Positions 48,202-58,489 of a stretch of 64,000 nt of DNA are shown here, piece by piece. Origin of the DNA: Halieaceae bacterium (GTDB lineage: Bacteria > Pseudomonadota > Gammaproteobacteria > Pseudomonadales > Halieaceae); the NCBI GenBank assembly GCA_902547755.1, contig CACCPA010000008.1, forward strand, positions 1 through 64,000, written 5' to 3'. Each line of letters starts with the position of its first letter. The stretch's first letter is position 1. A program made the position numbers and the translations under genes. The notes beneath the pieces were generated by a model. The model saw nothing but the letters and a program-made list of their open reading frames with translations, made no database searches and was not told the DNA's origin.

Positions 48202-48921
48202 TCAAAGAGAATCCCGATCTGGAAAAGAAAAGTCTCGCTGGTACGTAATCACACCATCAACCCACATTGCGCGGTGTTTGGCACCCTCGACGGATCGATT
48301 GCCGGATTGATAGCCCGCGTCTCCCGGATACAACATTACGACATCCTCCGGATCGTCGGTGCAGACCTTGGGGAAAAAATAGGGTGGGATCCGGCGATGT
48401 GCGGTAGCAACTGCGGCATCTACTGACCGATGCTGAGATAAGTCGATCAAACTCACAACGGTCGGTGGCGGTAGCCGCAATTTACCAGCTTGATGTTCAG
48501 CCACTGCGTCCTCGGGACGCACCCATCGAGCTTCCACCATTTCCTCACCGTCAACACTCACCGAGGCAACCTCAGGCAACTCAGCAACGAAAAACCAGGT
48601 CGCAAACCGGCGCTTCATTCCTGCCGGTGTGAGCCAGTGAGAAAAGTGTGTCAGCGCCGCAACCGGAAGCAGAACATCAGCCTCTTCTTGTAACTCGCGA
48701 ACTGCTGCAGTCTTTACCCGGTCAAGCTCAGAGGGTCCATGGTCGTCCTCATCCACCTTGCCGCCCGGGAACATCCAAACATCCGCCATGTTGCGGGCAT
48801 TGGAATTTCGCTTGAGCAATAGGACCTCGGGCCCTGAGGCAGAAGGACGCAATAATAGGACCGTCGACGCTAGGACAGCGCGATCACGCTCTACGAGCGA
48901 CAACGATCCATCAATAGCCAT
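48202..48921 (-). CDS. Nudix hydrolase (NUDT19/CoA-pyrophosphatase-like)
   Basis: A 239-residue cytoplasmic Nudix protein. LLLKRNSNARNMADVWMFPG precedes a Nudix box with an insertion: GGKVDEDD, then RELQEEADV, where Ala replaces the usual Gly of REUxEExGU. This layout matches the NUDT19-like group that includes CoA-diphosphate hydrolases. It overlaps the end of sppA by 11 bases. Confidence 0.85.
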   Translation of the reverse strand: MAIDGSLSLVERDRAVLASTVLLLRPSASGPEVLLLKRNSNARNMADVWMFPGGKVDEDDHGPSELDRVKTAAVRELQEEADVLLPVAALTHFSHWLTPAGMKRRFATWFFVAELPEVASVSVDGEEMVEARWVRPEDAVAEHQAGKLRLPPPTVVSLIDLSQHRSVDAAVATAHRRIPPYFFPKVCTDDPEDVVMLYPGDAGYQSGNRSVEGAKHRAMWVDGVITYQRDFSFPDRDSL

Positions 48922-50725
48922 GGTTGCAGTCTAAGCACTGCAGATAGACATGCTTGGGATCCTTCAACTGCGTCATCATCATCAATGGCTCATGCATAGG
49001 CACCAACCACGACATGGCGGATCCCAACGCTTGCGGCAGTGATACACCAAAACTGCTTCCCAGCTCCTCTAGTAATAACTGCTGAGGGGTTATCGGTGTA
49101 CCAAAGCGCTTGGCCTCGTAATCCTCCACTTTGGCAAGCGCCGCCGCGGAGGCAATGGCGTCGTCAAGACTGCCCAGCTGATCTACGAGACCAATCTCCT
49201 TGGCTTGACGCCCAATCCAGACCTTTCCTCCCGCGATCGCATCGACTTCTTCAACCGTCATATGTCGCGCGGTGGCAACCATACTCAGGAACTCTCGGTA
49301 GATTCCGTCAACAACCGCCTGGAAAATCCGCTGCGAGTTCTCATCGAGTGGACGCGAGGGATCTAAACTGCCTGCCATCATTGTGGTGCCAACGCCGTCA
49401 ACCGTAGCGCCAACGTAATCGAACACACCTTCAAAGGTGGGAAACGCCGAGAAGACACCAATGCTGCCTGTGATCGTCGATGGCATCGCCCAGATCTCAT
49501 CTGCAGCTGCCGCAACCCAGTAACCGCCCGATGCGGCGGCACCACCCATAGAAACGACGATAGGCACACCGTCAGCTGCGATAGCGTCGACCTTGGCTCG
49601 GATCACCTCTGACGCAAATACGCTGCCACCACCCGAGTTAATGCGAAGTACGATAGCAACCGCATCAGCCTCATCAGCCCGCTCTAACTGCTCTACCACC
49701 GTATCGCTACCTGCCGATCCTTGAAAACTGTCGCCGGGCACCAATGTGCCCTCGATCGGAATGACGGCAATGAGCGGCTGCTCTTCACTCTCAAACGGAT
49801 CTCGAATATCGCTCACATAGCGCTTGAGACTCACAAGCTGGATATCGCCATCTTCATCACGTGCGTCAACAATCTCGGTCACGCGCTCTTCGAGTTCATC
49901 GCCATAAACTAGCTCATCGACATAGCCCTCTTGCAAAAAGACCTCCGCCAGATCACCACCATTTGCCTCAAGCCTTCCCGGGAAATCGTTGACAAAGGCC
50001 GTCACTTCGCCCGGAGATTTGTTGCGCCCTTTTTCGACAAGCGTCGTGTAATCGTCCCACAAGCTGTTCAGCCACTTACCCACAACTTCGCGCTCCTGCG
50101 GTGACATGTCGTCTCGCATGTAGGGCTCCACCGCCGATTTATTTTCGCCCGCTCGGAAAATATGGAAATTGACCTTTATGTTTTCGAGAAATTGCTTCAG
50201 ATAGGTGCGGTAAACACCAAAACCCATCAGGCTGATACCGCCCTCTGGATGCAGAAATATAGTGTCTGCTTGTGATGCGAGGAGGTACTGGGATTGCGTG
50301 AAGTAGTCTCCGATCGCAACGATAGGCTTACCGGTCTCTGAAAAACGATCCAGAGCTTCGATAATTTCCATCGACTGACTTGTGGAGGGGCCCGCAAGAT
50401 TCTCTAGATCGAGGACAATCGACGTGATGCGATCATCATCCGCTGCCGCATCGATACCTTCTATTAGGGTTGAGAGTAAGGTTTCGCCTGCAAGTTCATC
50501 GGCGAACAAGGCGTCAAGCGGCTCAAGAGGTGTGCGATCCTCGACCAATCGCCCGGTCGGCGCTATTAACAGCCCAGCGCTCTCAGGCAGTGACTTGGGT
50601 GCATTTTCAGAAACGCTGATCGATAGCGCTGCGACGAAAATCACGACAAACATTAGCGGCACCAGGACCGTGATGACCTTACTGATACCGGCCAGGATAC
50701 GCCAAATGGTTCTAAGTAAATCCAT
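48911..50725 (-). CDS. sppA: Signal peptide peptidase SppA, 67K type
   Basis: A 604-residue inner-membrane serine protease with an N-terminal membrane segment (VITVLVPLMFVVIFVAALSI). The duplicated ClpP-like fold supplies the general-base Lys from the first half (AGENKSAVEPY) and the nucleophilic Ser from the second (SMGGAAASGGYWVAA). It degrades cleaved signal peptides. DUF2069 and wrbA precede it. Confidence 0.94.
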   Translation of the reverse strand: MDLLRTIWRILAGISKVITVLVPLMFVVIFVAALSISVSENAPKSLPESAGLLIAPTGRLVEDRTPLEPLDALFADELAGETLLSTLIEGIDAAADDDRITSIVLDLENLAGPSTSQSMEIIEALDRFSETGKPIVAIGDYFTQSQYLLASQADTIFLHPEGGISLMGFGVYRTYLKQFLENIKVNFHIFRAGENKSAVEPYMRDDMSPQEREVVGKWLNSLWDDYTTLVEKGRNKSPGEVTAFVNDFPGRLEANGGDLAEVFLQEGYVDELVYGDELEERVTEIVDARDEDGDIQLVSLKRYVSDIRDPFESEEQPLIAVIPIEGTLVPGDSFQGSAGSDTVVEQLERADEADAVAIVLRINSGGGSVFASEVIRAKVDAIAADGVPIVVSMGGAAASGGYWVAAAADEIWAMPSTITGSIGVFSAFPTFEGVFDYVGATVDGVGTTMMAGSLDPSRPLDENSQRIFQAVVDGIYREFLSMVATARHMTVEEVDAIAGGKVWIGRQAKEIGLVDQLGSLDDAIASAAALAKVEDYEAKRFGTPITPQQLLLEELGSSFGVSLPQALGSAMSWLVPMHEPLMMMTQLKDPKHVYLQCLDCNHGY

Positions 50726-50728
50726 GTT

Positions 50729-51717
<989 letters not shown>

Positions 51718-51816
51718 CTACCTCTCAACAACTACTTTACACCCGTGACACATTAGCATGCCCACAGGCGAGTTGAGAGCGCGCTATACTGCGCCTGTAA
51801 ATAAAGGTGGGTCAAA

Positions 51817-52230
51817 ATGCGGTTAGCGCTGGTTTTTCTATCAGGTCTCGCGCTCCTCGGCTGTTCGAGCGAGCCGACCAGCATCGTGTCAAGCCAATGG
51901 AACGTCATCAATTACTGGGCCATTTGGTGCAAACCCTGTCGAGAAGAGATACCTGAGCTAAATCAACTGAATCAAGTTGAAAATGTGGTGGTCCTCGGCG
52001 TGAACTTTGATGGCAAAGTTGGCGAGGCACTGATCTCAGACGCCGTTGATCTCGGAATTGCCTTTGACGTCATTGATGATCCCGCGTCTAACTTGAACAT
52101 CTCGCGTCCGTCCGTTCTCCCCACCACCCTCGTTTTATCTCCAGAGGGCACACTCGTCGCGACGCTGGTTGGGCCGCAGACAGCGGAATCAATCATGGCG
52201 TACATCGACCTAGAGAAAAGACCAAAATAG
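51817..52230 (+). CDS. TlpA-type thioredoxin-fold lipoprotein
   Basis: A 137-residue protein. The lipoprotein signal MRLALVFLSGLALLGC gives lipid Cys 16. The redox motif is WAIWCKPCREE, and the cis-Pro segment is VLPTTLVLSPEG. It is expected to reduce or isomerise disulfides in the periplasm, or to serve cytochrome c maturation. AAGGTG lies before the ATG. It is transcribed away from wrbA. Confidence 0.87.
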   Translation: MRLALVFLSGLALLGCSSEPTSIVSSQWNVINYWAIWCKPCREEIPELNQLNQVENVVVLGVNFDGKVGEALISDAVDLGIAFDVIDDPASNLNISRPSVLPTTLVLSPEGTLVATLVGPQTAESIMAYIDLEKRPK

Positions 52231-52234
52231 GGGC

Positions 52235-52262
52235 AAAAAAAACGCCGGCTAAAAAGCCGGCG
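52235..52262. terminator. Intrinsic terminator shared by convergent genes
   Basis: CGCCGGCT (52243-52250), loop AAAA and AGCCGGCG (52255-52262) make a perfect 8-bp GC-rich stem. On the minus strand it is followed by eight T, so it strongly terminates transcription coming from the QueD-like gene. On the plus strand the U-tract is poor, but the stem still follows the thioredoxin-like gene by 12 bases. Confidence 0.85.
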
Positions 52263-52416
52263 AATTAAAGGAGCCACTCAAATCGGGAGATGATGTCTCA
52301 TCTGACCCTCAGATGTTTCCCTCGCGCTGCCCCCGCGGCAACGCCATCTGCTGGATAATTAGTAAGAACCCAGCCAAATCGAAAAGTTCAAAAAAAATGT
52401 GAATTTTTTTGTTTTT

Positions 52417-52899
52417 TTATTCAGCAGTCCAAGTGGCAGACCCTGATTGGCCGCTGCCCGAAGAAACCGTCAACTCAACCTCGATCAGATCCGGGTCATT
52501 TTCGGCAGTTAGCAGCTCGTTGAGCAACAGATGGGAGAGCTCCTCAACCGTGACGTTGGCGATGGGCAAGACCCAGGTTTCATCCGCAGGGAATTTCAGT
52601 ACCTTGCCGTCAAATGTGGCGTGAATCTCGTCACCCACCGTTTCAAGCGTTTGAAAGGGCGAAAACTCAGGTAACAGCATGTACTCATCGTACTTATCGC
52701 AAAGTACCTTTATGCGACGCTTATAGACGTTGTAGTCAGCGGAAAATCCGTTATTGCCCATCTTGGCAACGATACGCGCGGATACGAAGTAATTGTGACC
52801 ATGCAACCGCTCGCGCTCCGTCGCGGAGAAAATGGTGTAGTGCGCAGAAGAAAATTTGTGCGCCTCTTTTGCAACATGAAGCGTCGTCAATCGTGTCAC
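52417..52899 (-). CDS. QueD/PTPS-family protein lacking catalytic Cys and His
   Basis: A 160-residue T-fold protein of the 6-pyruvoyl/6-carboxytetrahydropterin synthase family. The zinc ligands are kept: H20 in FSSAHYTIF, H33 and H35 in LHGHNY. But the catalytic Cys four residues before HGH (CGRLHGH in QueD) is Arg here (ERERLHGH), and the Asp-His pair is D71-E72 (YDEYML). It therefore probably does not act as a standard QueD. Glu residues beside the Cys position recall PTPS-III, where Glu replaces Cys. Neighbours are an SDR and a queuosine-precursor-type transporter on the other strand. Confidence 0.8.
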   Translation of the reverse strand: MTRLTTLHVAKEAHKFSSAHYTIFSATERERLHGHNYFVSARIVAKMGNNGFSADYNVYKRRIKVLCDKYDEYMLLPEFSPFQTLETVGDEIHATFDGKVLKFPADETWVLPIANVTVEELSHLLLNELLTAENDPDLIEVELTVSSGSGQSGSATWTAE

Positions 52900-53045
52900 T
52901 CAAATACCCTTTGTCTACTAACCTGCTGACTCATACGCGGCACCGTCACCGCCAGACTCAGTGCTGGCACTCTCTGCTTGCAATCCTAGCCGATTAGACC
53001 CGCGTAGGATAACCTGCGCGTAAACAAGAGGTTCCTATCACCAGC

Positions 53046-53753
53046 ATGCAAAAAACAGCCATCATAACGGGCGCGAGCTCGGGAATCGGTGCTGCAACTG
53101 CCGAACAATTTTTAGCTCGCGGTTACTCCGTGATCAATATCGCCCGACGGCCCAGCCCAGTTCAGGGCGTCATCAATATAGCCGCCGATCTCAGCACCGA
53201 TAACGGAGCCGTGGATGCGGCACAGGCCTGCATCGCACATTTACCGGCTGAATCCAGTGAGGTGGCGCTTATCCACAACGCATCACTGATGCTGAAAGAC
53301 AGCGCGCAGTCCTGTGAGACAGAAGCGATCATCCGCGTCCTCGCTGTTAATGTCCTTGCAGTGAATACCTTAAATCGCCGGTTGATGACCCACATGGCAA
53401 CAGGCTCTAGCGTAATTTTCGTCGGATCGACGTTGTCAGAAAAAGCCGTCGCGGGAGCTTACAGCTATGTCGTCAGTAAGCATGCGCAACTCGGGCAAAT
53501 GCGGGCAACCTGCCAGGATTTGATTGGATCTGGCATTCATACGGCCATGGTTTGCCCGGGGTTTACTGACACTGAAATGCTGAAACAGCATTTAGGTGGC
53601 GATACCGATCTCATGGTTGAAATAGGCTCGCAAAATGGCTTTGGGCGCCTCATCAAGCCGGAGGAGATAGCGGGCGTTGTGACCTGGGCTCACGAGAGCC
53701 CCGTCGTAAATGGGTCGGTTATTCACGCAAATTTAGGGCAGATAGAACATTGA
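53046..53753 (+). CDS. Short-chain dehydrogenase/reductase
   Basis: A 235-residue classical SDR. TGASSGIGAATAEQF is the cofactor loop, LIHNASLM the NxAG-like strand, and Y-x3-K is in AYSYVVSKHAQLGQ. The RR after the second beta strand (NIARRPSP) favours NADPH. Size and N-terminus are like sepiapterin/pteridine reductases, and it is divergent from the PTPS-family gene, but the substrate is not established. It overlaps the next gene (TTGA). Confidence 0.85.
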   Translation: MQKTAIITGASSGIGAATAEQFLARGYSVINIARRPSPVQGVINIAADLSTDNGAVDAAQACIAHLPAESSEVALIHNASLMLKDSAQSCETEAIIRVLAVNVLAVNTLNRRLMTHMATGSSVIFVGSTLSEKAVAGAYSYVVSKHAQLGQMRATCQDLIGSGIHTAMVCPGFTDTEMLKQHLGGDTDLMVEIGSQNGFGRLIKPEEIAGVVTWAHESPVVNGSVIHANLGQIEH

Positions 53754-54517
53754 GTACCGTCGTGGATGCTGCGCTCACCGAGCGTCGGGAGCGTGTTTTT
53801 TTAGTACTGGCTGGTGTCTTCCTGTCAGCCATGACATTGCTCAATGTCATCGGTATCACAAAATTTATACAGCTCGGCCCCTTCGCCCTGGCTGTTGGCG
53901 TCCTGCCCTACCCCATTACCTTTTTATGTACGGACTTGGTCAGTGAACTCTATGGAAAAAAACGAGCAAACTTTCTGGTAACCGTAGGGCTGTTTATCAA
54001 CGGCTTCATTCTGCTGGTAATGACTGCAGGCCAGTATGTGACATCGGTCGATCCCAGCAACATGCCGCCTTGGCAGATTTTAAAGCTAGCAGCGCCCGTA
54101 GCCCTCCCTCAGGGTGGCAGTCTGGAGGGCAACGTCGAACTCTTCTCAGTGATGTACGCCATGACGAGTGGTGCAGTCACCGCGTCTATGGTTGCTTACA
54201 TCACCGCGCAATACTGCGACGTGCAGCTGTTCCATTTCTGGAAACGTGTCACCAAAGGTAAGCACCTTTGGATTCGGAATAACTTCAGTACGCTTTTGAG
54301 TCAGCTGGTCGACTCCGTGATGGTGGTTACCGTGACATTTGGCGCCGTGTTCTATCGGGGTGAGATGACGCTATCTACACTCCTTGTTTTGGTCGCTAGC
54401 AACTACGGTTTTAAAGCGACTGTCGCACTGCTGGACACAATTCCGCTCTACATGCTCGTTGCTAGACTTCGTAGCTACCTTCAACTCGGCCCCGATGAAA
54501 TTGCCGCGGCCGAATAA
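53750..54517 (+). CDS. Queuosine precursor transporter family protein (YhhQ/VUT)
   Basis: A 255-residue membrane protein with about six hydrophobic segments. The family motif PYPITFLCTDLVSELYGKKRA is present at about residues 52-72, as is RNNFSTLLSQLVDSVMVV. YhhQ imports the queuosine precursors preQ0/preQ1. The TTG start overlaps the SDR stop; a GTG four codons downstream is the alternative. Proximity to a QueD-family gene supports a pterin/deazaguanine theme. Confidence 0.88.
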   Translation: MSTVVDAALTERRERVFLVLAGVFLSAMTLLNVIGITKFIQLGPFALAVGVLPYPITFLCTDLVSELYGKKRANFLVTVGLFINGFILLVMTAGQYVTSVDPSNMPPWQILKLAAPVALPQGGSLEGNVELFSVMYAMTSGAVTASMVAYITAQYCDVQLFHFWKRVTKGKHLWIRNNFSTLLSQLVDSVMVVTVTFGAVFYRGEMTLSTLLVLVASNYGFKATVALLDTIPLYMLVARLRSYLQLGPDEIAAAE

Positions 54518-54532
54518 GCGCTGCGTCGTCGG

Positions 54533-55222
54533 TCAAAGACCGAGGAGCTTCAAAAACGGAATAGTAGGCGGTCGTTTTTCCACCAGCGTCGACTCGTCAA
54601 TGGTAGCAATAACACTCACCGCATCCAGGGGTCGACGCTGAATTCGCATCGTAAGGTAGCGCGCAACATCATCGCTAAGTAGCAAACCGCGATCATGCGC
54701 CAAATGACTAAGCAGTCGCTCGAAATCATCCAATTCCCAGGCAGGCAGTTTGAAGGTGGTCAATAACGAGAGTCTCGATTTGAGATCAGCAAGTACGTTC
54801 TTCAAACCAGTGGGCGACTGAGTTGCAGATGCAAGAAATGGTGTACCTGTTTCTGCACATCGGTTGTAACAGTGGAACAACGCCTCTTGCCACGAACAAT
54901 GCCCATCGATGAGGTGGATATCATCGACAACCACCATGGTGTCGTTCTCCGCATGTTCCAACACCGCCTCAGGTGGGTAGTCGAGCAAGGATTCCATGGG
55001 GAGGTAACGCGTACCGGGCTGAGCGGCACAGCAAGCTTGCAGAAAATGACTCTTTCCTTGCCCCTCGGACGCCCACAGGAAGAAACCAGTTCCACCCTGA
55101 TCCAGCAGTCCCCTAGCGAAGCTCTCGACCTCACCGGTTACCTCGCGAGATACCCAATGACTCCAGGTGGCGCCAGGATTCACCGATATAGGCAGGACCA
55201 ACTGCGCTGATCGACCACTCAT
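54533..55222 (-). CDS. hda: DnaA regulatory inactivator Hda
   Basis: A 229-residue AAA+ protein related to DnaA domain III. The N-terminal clamp-binding motif is AQLVLPI; Walker A is ASEGQGKSH and Walker B is MVVVDDIHLI. With the sliding clamp it stimulates ATP hydrolysis by DnaA after initiation. It lies 9 bases after the perM-like gene, as in Pseudomonas. Confidence 0.92.
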   Translation of the reverse strand: MSGRSAQLVLPISVNPGATWSHWVSREVTGEVESFARGLLDQGGTGFFLWASEGQGKSHFLQACCAAQPGTRYLPMESLLDYPPEAVLEHAENDTMVVVDDIHLIDGHCSWQEALFHCYNRCAETGTPFLASATQSPTGLKNVLADLKSRLSLLTTFKLPAWELDDFERLLSHLAHDRGLLLSDDVARYLTMRIQRRPLDAVSVIATIDESTLVEKRPPTIPFLKLLGL

Positions 55223-55231
55223 AAATCAGAC

Positions 55232-56329
55232 TTAGTCCGCGTTGTAGACGTCAGTAGAAAGATAGGCGTCAACAAGACGTCGACCAAATACCAGCAAGAC
55301 CGCTGCCACAGGGAGTGCAACCAATACGCCCGTGAAGCCAGCTAACTGCCCACCAGCCATCAGCGCGAAAATCACGGCGACAGGATGGAGCCCTATTCGA
55401 TCCCCAATCAGGATGGGCGTGAGAAGAAAGCTCTCAATCAGCTGACCGATGACAAAGACGGACGCCAACAAACCCAGCGCTAGCGGATCGAGTCCGAACT
55501 GGAAGTACCCCACAATCATTGCACTACCAATACCAATCACCGCGCCTGCGTAAGGAATCAGGGCAGCCACCCCTGCCATTAAGCCCAGCAGAACAGCGTA
55601 ATTCAGTCCTACCAGCCAGAGACCAAAGCTGTACATGAGCGCCTGCGCGCCCATAATGACGAACTGTCCACGAACAAATGCCTCGAGCACACCGTGGGCC
55701 TCCGCGACAGATTCCGTCACGTTGGTCATCCATGCGCGCGGTACAAGCTTTAGAAGGCCTGCCATCATAAGGTCCCAATCGCGCATTAGATAAAAGGCCA
55801 CAACGGGAATGAGCGCGAGATTGAGAATGCCGGCGATCAGCGACAGACTCGACGTCGTCACTTTCTGAACAACCCCGCCGGTTACTTGCCCGACAGACTG
55901 CAAGTGCTCGGACAGGCTGGTTTGCCAATCGATGGTCGGCAATGAAACTGGACTCAGATTCAGCTGAGACTGTAATTTCGGTAAGGCAACTTCAGCGACC
56001 CACCGATACGCATCGGGAATCGCTGCTGCCAATTGAGATAACTGCTGTATGAGAACCGGAATCACGACCGCGGCGATAATGACAAGGATCGCCATTAACA
56101 AAGCAAAAACCAAAGCGACTCCGCTGGCGCGGGTGAAGCCACGTGCCTCGAGCCGGTCTACAAGAGGATCACCCAAGTAGGCAATCAGCGCACCGACCGC
56201 AAAGGGCATCAAGATGTCTCTCAGCTGCATGAATAGGAGTAGCACCAACACAGCGACAACGAGTACGGGTAACCATCGCAAGGTGCTGGACTGCGCAGTC
56301 GGTTGGTCTGTCACTGAATGCTCTCCCAT
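55232..56329 (-). CDS. AI-2E/PerM family membrane transporter
   Basis: A 365-residue protein with two N-terminal hydrophobic hairpins, a soluble central segment (about 75-155), and five or more C-terminal membrane segments ending GFTGVLVALPVAAVLLVFG. This matches the AI-2E/PerM family; the substrate is not known. It overlaps the DUF2066 gene by 19 bases. Confidence 0.9.
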   Translation of the reverse strand: MGEHSVTDQPTAQSSTLRWLPVLVVAVLVLLLFMQLRDILMPFAVGALIAYLGDPLVDRLEARGFTRASGVALVFALLMAILVIIAAVVIPVLIQQLSQLAAAIPDAYRWVAEVALPKLQSQLNLSPVSLPTIDWQTSLSEHLQSVGQVTGGVVQKVTTSSLSLIAGILNLALIPVVAFYLMRDWDLMMAGLLKLVPRAWMTNVTESVAEAHGVLEAFVRGQFVIMGAQALMYSFGLWLVGLNYAVLLGLMAGVAALIPYAGAVIGIGSAMIVGYFQFGLDPLALGLLASVFVIGQLIESFLLTPILIGDRIGLHPVAVIFALMAGGQLAGFTGVLVALPVAAVLLVFGRRLVDAYLSTDVYNAD

Positions 56330-57360
56330 GTAAGGTCTAGTTGTGCTCGATTAGTTGCTGATTGCACACGCAACCTTGAGCGACTTGGAATGAGTCGAGC
56401 AACCTCCTCCGCTGAAGAGACCCCGACAACGCGGTAGGTCAGCGTGTTCTGGCCCACTGAGTCGATACGCAGTTCAACCAACTCTGCCAACTGTTTGAAC
56501 ACGGTTGATACTGCCCGGTAGTCAGCAAACGAGCTGACCCCGCGCACCGTAACGGCGATGGCATCTGATACTTCGAACTGCTGCAGTGTCACGGCTAATG
56601 AGTTGCGCATAGCATCAACAGCAAGATCGACACCCACATCCCAGATGCCGTTCAAGTCGCTGAGGCGCATCTGTTTGTGCATCTCGCCATCGGGCCCGAC
56701 GTAATGCCAATCAACGAGTTTGCTGCCGTCGCTCAAATCGATCCAACGACCCACCAGTGAATGTTCAGAACCATAGCGGCGTGACCCTTGCCGAATCCGG
56801 TCGAAATCTCGAGTCCAAAGCGCGTTAACGGGCACTGTTGCCGCATCTGTCAGATCCAGCAATGGGAATCGCGCTTCAACCCCACGGGCCTCGAAGCGCT
56901 CGATGGACGGCACCAGTAAATCCACATCATCGGAGCGAGCCGCGAACCGTCGCGAGAAGGGCTCATCCAGCGCCACCCATACCACAACGGGTGGTCTGCG
57001 TTGCTCCCAGTACGGAACCGACTCATCCCTAAACAGGCTTCGAACGAATGCGTCATCGAACTCCAGGAAGACGACATCGCCTTCCTCGTCCTCACGATAG
57101 CTGTAGAGCAGCACATGTTCTTGTGCACTGCCCACGGCCTCTCGAAATGCTGCCTCATCGAGAATAGCCTCATTGCCTGAAACCTTTATCAACAGCCGCG
57201 TCAATCCCTCCCGAGCTGCATGCGATAGCTCAGCACCTCCTCTATCCGCAACGGCGACCTGCTCAGAGAAAAAACTATCTTGAGCCGCTGAAGTTGTAGG
57301 CAGCGCGAGCCACCCAAAAACCAGCGCAAGAGGAAAAAACTGTCTGTAAAAAAGTCTCAT
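56311..57360 (-). CDS. DUF2066 domain protein, exported
   Basis: A 349-residue protein with a signal peptide (FFPLALVFGWLALPTTSAAQ). The family core includes LTRLLIKVSGNEAILDEAAF and, later, VVVWVALDEP. Function unknown. The order DUF2066-perM-hda, divergent from purM, is conserved in Pseudomonas and relatives. Confidence 0.88.
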   Translation of the reverse strand: MRLFYRQFFPLALVFGWLALPTTSAAQDSFFSEQVAVADRGGAELSHAAREGLTRLLIKVSGNEAILDEAAFREAVGSAQEHVLLYSYREDEEGDVVFLEFDDAFVRSLFRDESVPYWEQRRPPVVVWVALDEPFSRRFAARSDDVDLLVPSIERFEARGVEARFPLLDLTDAATVPVNALWTRDFDRIRQGSRRYGSEHSLVGRWIDLSDGSKLVDWHYVGPDGEMHKQMRLSDLNGIWDVGVDLAVDAMRNSLAVTLQQFEVSDAIAVTVRGVSSFADYRAVSTVFKQLAELVELRIDSVGQNTLTYRVVGVSSAEEVARLIPSRSRLRVQSATNRAQLDLTWESIQ

Positions 57361-57448
57361 ATAACGAGTTTAACAGCGAAAGTTGTCTCGGTCGCTTTCC
57401 TCTCACTTTGCCAGCGAGTAACCTTCTCGCCGTGATGAGAGGCCAGCT

Positions 57449-58489
57449 ATGACACACGAACAAACATCCCCTGGTTTGACCTATAAAGATGCAGGCGTTG
57501 ATATCGATGCTGGGAATGCATTGGTCGATCGCATCAAGCACGTTTCAAAAGCGACCCGACGGTCTGAAGTCTTAGGAGGATTGGGAGGCTTTGGTGCGCT
57601 TTGCGAGATCCCAAAGGGCTACCGAAGCCCTGTCTTGGTATCGGGTACTGACGGGGTTGGTACTAAACTCCGTCTTGCCATGCAGCTGGGCAGGCACAAC
57701 ACCATCGGCATCGACCTTGTCGCCATGTGCAGTAACGATATTGCCGTGGTGGGAGCCGAACCGCTGCTTTTCCTCGACTATTACGCCACCGGTAAATTGA
57801 ACGTTGATGTAGCGGCCGATGTCATCGAGGGCATTGGTAAAGGGTGCGAGCTCGCGGGTGCAGCGCTTGTCGGCGGTGAAACAGCTGAAATGCCGGGCAT
57901 GTATGAAGGCGACGACTACGACCTTGCCGGATTTTGCGTTGGTGTCGTGGAAAAAAATCAGATTATCGACGGTCACAAAGTTGCACCGGGAGACAAGATC
58001 ATTGCGACTGCCTCATCAGGACCGCATTCAAACGGGTATTCGTTGATCCGAAAGATTATCGAGGTGTCCGGTGCTGACCTGTCAGCGCCCTGCGGTGAAA
58101 CGACTTTGGCCGATGCGCTGATGGCTCCTACAGAGATTTACAACAAACCTCTTCTTGCACTTCAGCGGGAAATAAAACCGCATGCACTAGCGCACATTAC
58201 GGGGGGTGGTCTGTTGGAAAATATTCCTCGCGTGCTGCCTAACGGTTGCTCGGCCGTCCTCGATAAACAAACCTGGGAGCTACCCCCTGTCTTCAAGTGG
58301 CTGGCTACAGCGGGTGGTGTTGCTGAAGAAGAGATGCATCGAACCTTCAACTGCGGCATTGGCATGACCGTCATCGTAGGTCCCAGCAAGGCGGAGGCTG
58401 CCCTTCAGTTGCTCTCAGATCAGGGTTTGAATTGCTGGGAGCTCGGTACCATCGCTGAAGGTACGGGCGTCGTGGAGTTCGCTTCTTGA
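57449..58489 (+). CDS. purM: Phosphoribosylformylglycinamidine cyclo-ligase
   Basis: A 346-residue ATP-dependent enzyme making aminoimidazole ribotide in purine synthesis. [20 protein letters not shown] is the family start; [30 protein letters not shown] and [13 protein letters not shown] are conserved. Length is normal. Its stop overlaps the purN start. Confidence 0.98.
   Translation: MTHEQTSPGLTYKDAGVDIDAGNALVDRIKHVSKATRRSEVLGGLGGFGALCEIPKGYRSPVLVSGTDGVGTKLRLAMQLGRHNTIGIDLVAMCSNDIAVVGAEPLLFLDYYATGKLNVDVAADVIEGIGKGCELAGAALVGGETAEMPGMYEGDDYDLAGFCVGVVEKNQIIDGHKVAPGDKIIATASSGPHSNGYSLIRKIIEVSGADLSAPCGETTLADALMAPTEIYNKPLLALQREIKPHALAHITGGGLLENIPRVLPNGCSAVLDKQTWELPPVFKWLATAGGVAEEEMHRTFNCGIGMTVIVGPSKAEAALQLLSDQGLNCWELGTIAEGTGVVEFAS

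Noticed and set aside
52290-52370. Tiny plus-strand ORF (about 22 codons) after the thioredoxin-like gene
   Set aside because: GGGAG is too close to the ATG, the peptide is unremarkable, and the region lies just past a terminator.
52384-52416. A/T-only inverted repeat after the QueD-like gene
   Set aside because: An all-A/T stem is a weak terminator; the GC-rich hairpin at 52235-52262 is a much better candidate for the same job.
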